Below, one piece after another: positions 61,978-64,000 of a DNA stretch of 64,000 nucleotides (its first letter is position 1; the number at the start of each line of letters is the position of its first letter). Both the position numbers and the translations under genes were made by a program. The DNA comes from Micromonospora sediminimaris (GTDB lineage: Bacteria; Actinomycetota; Actinomycetes; Mycobacteriales; Micromonosporaceae): the NCBI GenBank assembly GCA_900112325.1, contig FOLJ01000008.1, positions 186,001 to 250,000 of the forward strand, written 5' to 3'. Below the pieces are notes generated by a model. The model did no database searches and was not told where the DNA came from. It saw nothing but the letters and a program-made list of their open reading frames with translations.

Positions 61978-64000
61978 ATGACACTCACCGCCGCGCTGCC
62001 GAAGACCGCCGACCCCGACACCCTCTACGACGCGTTCGCCAGTTGGGCGTCCGAGCGCGGCCTGGACCTCTACCCCCACCAGGAGGAGGCGGTCATCGAG
62101 ATCGTCTCCGGCGCCAACGTGATCATGAATACGCCGACCGGCTCGGGCAAGAGCCTGGTCGCCATCGCCGCGCACTTCGCCGCCCTGGCCGACGACCGGA
62201 CAACCTTCTACACCGCGCCGATCAAGGCGCTGGTGTCGGAGAAGTTCTTCGCGTTGTGCGAGGTGTTCGGCGCCGAGAACGTCGGAATGCTCACCGGCGA
62301 CGCCAGCGTCAACGCCGACGCCCCGATCATCTGCTGCACCGCGGAGATCCTGGCCAACCTGGCGCTGCGCGAGGGCAGCCGGGCCGACGTCGGCCAGGTG
62401 GTCATGGACGAGTTCCACTTCTACGCCGAACCGGACCGGGGCTGGGCCTGGCAGGTGCCGCTGATCGAGCTGCCGCAGGCCCAGTTCGTGCTGATGTCGG
62501 CCACGCTTGGCGACACCACCCGGTTCGTTGACGACCTGACCCGACGTACCGGCCGGGCGACCGCCGTCGTCCGCTCGGCCGAGCGGCCGGTCCCGCTGCT
62601 CTTCTCGTACGCGATGACACCGCTGCACGAGACCCTCGAAGAGCTGCTGGAGACCAAGCAGGCCCCGGTGTACGTGGTGCACTTCACCCAGGCCGCCGCC
62701 CTGGAACGCGCCCAGGCGCTGATGAGCGTCAACGTCTGCACCCGCGCCGAGAAGGACATGATCGCGGCGGCGATCGGCGGGTTCCGGTTCACCTCCGGGT
62801 TCGGCAAGACCCTGTCCCGGCTCGTCCGGCACGGCATCGGCGTGCACCACGCCGGGATGCTGCCCAAGTACCGCCGGCTGGTGGAGACCCTCGCCCAGGC
62901 CGGACTGCTCAAGGTCATCTGCGGTACGGACACCCTCGGCGTCGGGATCAACGTGCCGATCCGCACGGTGCTGTTCACCGGCCTGTCCAAGTACGACGGG
63001 GTACGCACCCGGCTGCTGAAGGCCCGCGAGTTCCATCAGATCGCCGGCCGGGCCGGACGAGCCGGTTTCGACACCATCGGCCGGGTCGTGGTGCAGGCGC
63101 CCGAACACGTCATCGAGAACGAGAAGGCTCTCGCCAAGGCCGGCGACGACCCGAAGAAGCGACGCAAGGTGGTACGCAAGAAGCCGCCGGAGGGCTCCAT
63201 CGGCTGGGGCAAGCCCACCTTCGACCGCCTGGTGGAAGCCGAACCGGAGCCGCTCACCTCCAGCTTCCAGGTCAGCCACTCGATGCTGCTCAACGTCATC
63301 GGCCGCCCCGGCGAGGCGTTCACGGCCATGCGGCACCTGCTCACCGACAACCACGAGGACGCGGCGGCGCAGCGCCGGCACATCCGCCGGGCCATCGCCA
63401 TCTACCGGGCGTTGCGGGCCGGCGGCGTGGTCGAGGAGCTGCCCGAGCCGGACGAGACCGGGCGCCGGGTCCGGCTCACCGTCGACCTGCAACTCGACTT
63501 CGCACTCAACCAGCCGTTGTCCCCGCTCGCGCTGGCCACCATCGAGTTGCTGGACAGCGAGTCCCCGTCGTACGCCCTGGATGTGCTGTCGGTGATCGAG
63601 TCGATCCTCGACGACCCGCGCCAGGTGCTCTCCGCGCAGCAGTTCAAGGCTCGCGGCGAGGCGGTCGCCGCGATGAAGGCCGAGGGCATCGAGTACGAGG
63701 CCCGGCTCGAACTGCTCGACGAGGTGACCTGGCCCAAGCCGCTCGCCGAGCTGCTGGAGAACGCCTACGAGATGTACCGGCGGGGGCACCCCTGGGTGGC
63801 CGACCACCAGCTCTCCCCCAAATCCGTCGTGCGGGACATGTACGAGCGGGCGATGACCTTCACCGAGTACGTGCAGTTCTACGGGTTGTCCCGCTCGGAG
63901 GGGCTGGTCCTGCGCTACCTCGCCGACGCGTACAAGACGCTGCGGCAGACCGTGCCCGAGGAGGCCAAGACCGAGGAACTTGTCGACCTGATCGAGTGGC
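61978..64000 (+). CDS. DEAD/DEAH-box helicase with DUF3516 (partial, 3' end missing)
   Basis: The first 674 codons of an SF2 helicase; the frame remains open at the window end. Walker A PTGSGKS is at 53-59, Walker B DEFH at 144-147, SAT in LMSATLGD, and motif VI QIAGRAGRAGF. The Ski2/MTR4-like layout plus the later segment (SFQVSHSMLLNVIGRPG, then LLDSESPSYALDVLSVIES) fits the DUF3516-containing actinobacterial helicases. It probably acts on RNA, but the substrate is not established. The ATG at 61978 has no ribosome site; ATGACACTC is the first in-frame start. Confidence 0.9.
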   Translation, partial: MTLTAALPKTADPDTLYDAFASWASERGLDLYPHQEEAVIEIVSGANVIMNTPTGSGKSLVAIAAHFAALADDRTTFYTAPIKALVSEKFFALCEVFGAENVGMLTGDASVNADAPIICCTAEILANLALREGSRADVGQVVMDEFHFYAEPDRGWAWQVPLIELPQAQFVLMSATLGDTTRFVDDLTRRTGRATAVVRSAERPVPLLFSYAMTPLHETLEELLETKQAPVYVVHFTQAAALERAQALMSVNVCTRAEKDMIAAAIGGFRFTSGFGKTLSRLVRHGIGVHHAGMLPKYRRLVETLAQAGLLKVICGTDTLGVGINVPIRTVLFTGLSKYDGVRTRLLKAREFHQIAGRAGRAGFDTIGRVVVQAPEHVIENEKALAKAGDDPKKRRKVVRKKPPEGSIGWGKPTFDRLVEAEPEPLTSSFQVSHSMLLNVIGRPGEAFTAMRHLLTDNHEDAAAQRRHIRRAIAIYRALRAGGVVEELPEPDETGRRVRLTVDLQLDFALNQPLSPLALATIELLDSESPSYALDVLSVIESILDDPRQVLSAQQFKARGEAVAAMKAEGIEYEARLELLDEVTWPKPLAELLENAYEMYRRGHPWVADHQLSPKSVVRDMYERAMTFTEYVQFYGLSRSEGLVLRYLADAYKTLRQTVPEEAKTEELVDLIEW

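Overview
The window looks like a chromosomal segment of a high-GC actinobacterium, most likely Micromonosporaceae (Micromonospora-like). Support: very GC-rich DNA with strong third-position bias, frequent GTG starts, many start codons preceded six bases upstream by a TANNNT-like -10 (leaderless mRNAs), an XRE/DUF397 pair, a GPP34 protein, F420-type luciferase-like oxidoreductases, a MhuD-type haem monooxygenase, polyprenol-phosphate-mannose synthase and CebR-type operators. The family placement is inference. No tRNA, rRNA, CRISPR array, insertion sequence, phage gene or replication origin was seen.

Layout. 0-9.7 kb: start of an MscS-like channel, a DUF1206 membrane protein, a lipoprotein, a GNAT, a NagZ-type glycosidase whose 5' end lies in a repeat/hairpin, a tiny membrane protein plus F420 oxidoreductase behind a promoter with a CebR-like box, a RecQ helicase with an unusual tail, and a TetR-controlled DrrAB-type exporter. 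9.7-18.4 kb: a compact minus-strand operon of eight genes. Seven of them form a heptose/glycan cassette (fused HAD phosphatase-GT9, two further glycosyltransferases, GmhA, HldE, an SDR, a second GT9); a topoisomerase IB follows at the 3' end. 18.7-22.7 kb: polyprenol-phosphate-mannose synthase, a phytoene-desaturase-like FAD protein, an aldehyde dehydrogenase. 22.8-31.7 kb: small stress-type and membrane proteins (ChaB, BrkB/YihY, DUF2795, SRPBCC, an MscS-helix protein), an RsbU-like phosphatase fused to an RsbW-like ATPase, and a CPA1 antiporter. 31.8-37.5 kb: a renalase-like oxidoreductase, secreted GH6 cellulase with CBM2, a general stress protein, a GNAT, and a MarR-pirin operon. 37.6-45.2 kb: phospholipase D, acetoacetate decarboxylase-like protein, a SigB/F-type sigma factor, a GPP34 gene, an APC permease-GNAT pair and XRE/DUF397. 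45.3-54.6 kb: a long inverted repeat, HrpB helicase, PP2C phosphatase, GH9 cellulase followed by a 55-bp palindrome, a second luciferase-like oxidoreductase and succinate-semialdehyde-type dehydrogenase. 54.7-64 kb: ABM membrane protein, SGNH hydrolase, EcsC, PAC2, exonuclease III, MhuD, class F sortase with a secreted partner, TrmB, and the start of a DUF3516 helicase that runs off the end.

Themes. (1) Cellulose use: two secreted cellulases about 16 kb apart (GH6-CBM2 and CBM4/9-GH9-CBM2) each carry a TGGGAGCGCT-type palindrome in the promoter region, so they probably belong to one CebR/CelR regulon whose regulator is not here. (2) Surface glycan: GmhA, HldE and a GmhB-like domain give a near-complete ADP-heptose route in a Gram-positive, directly coupled to GT9/GT4 transferases; no HldD-type epimerase is present. 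This cluster is the best candidate for under-described biology in the window. (3) Stress signalling: SpoIIE-type phosphatase/ATPase fusion, SigB-type sigma factor and several small stress proteins.

Coordinates of intergenic motifs were read by eye and may be off by a base or two. Function calls rest on recognising family motifs, not on database searches.
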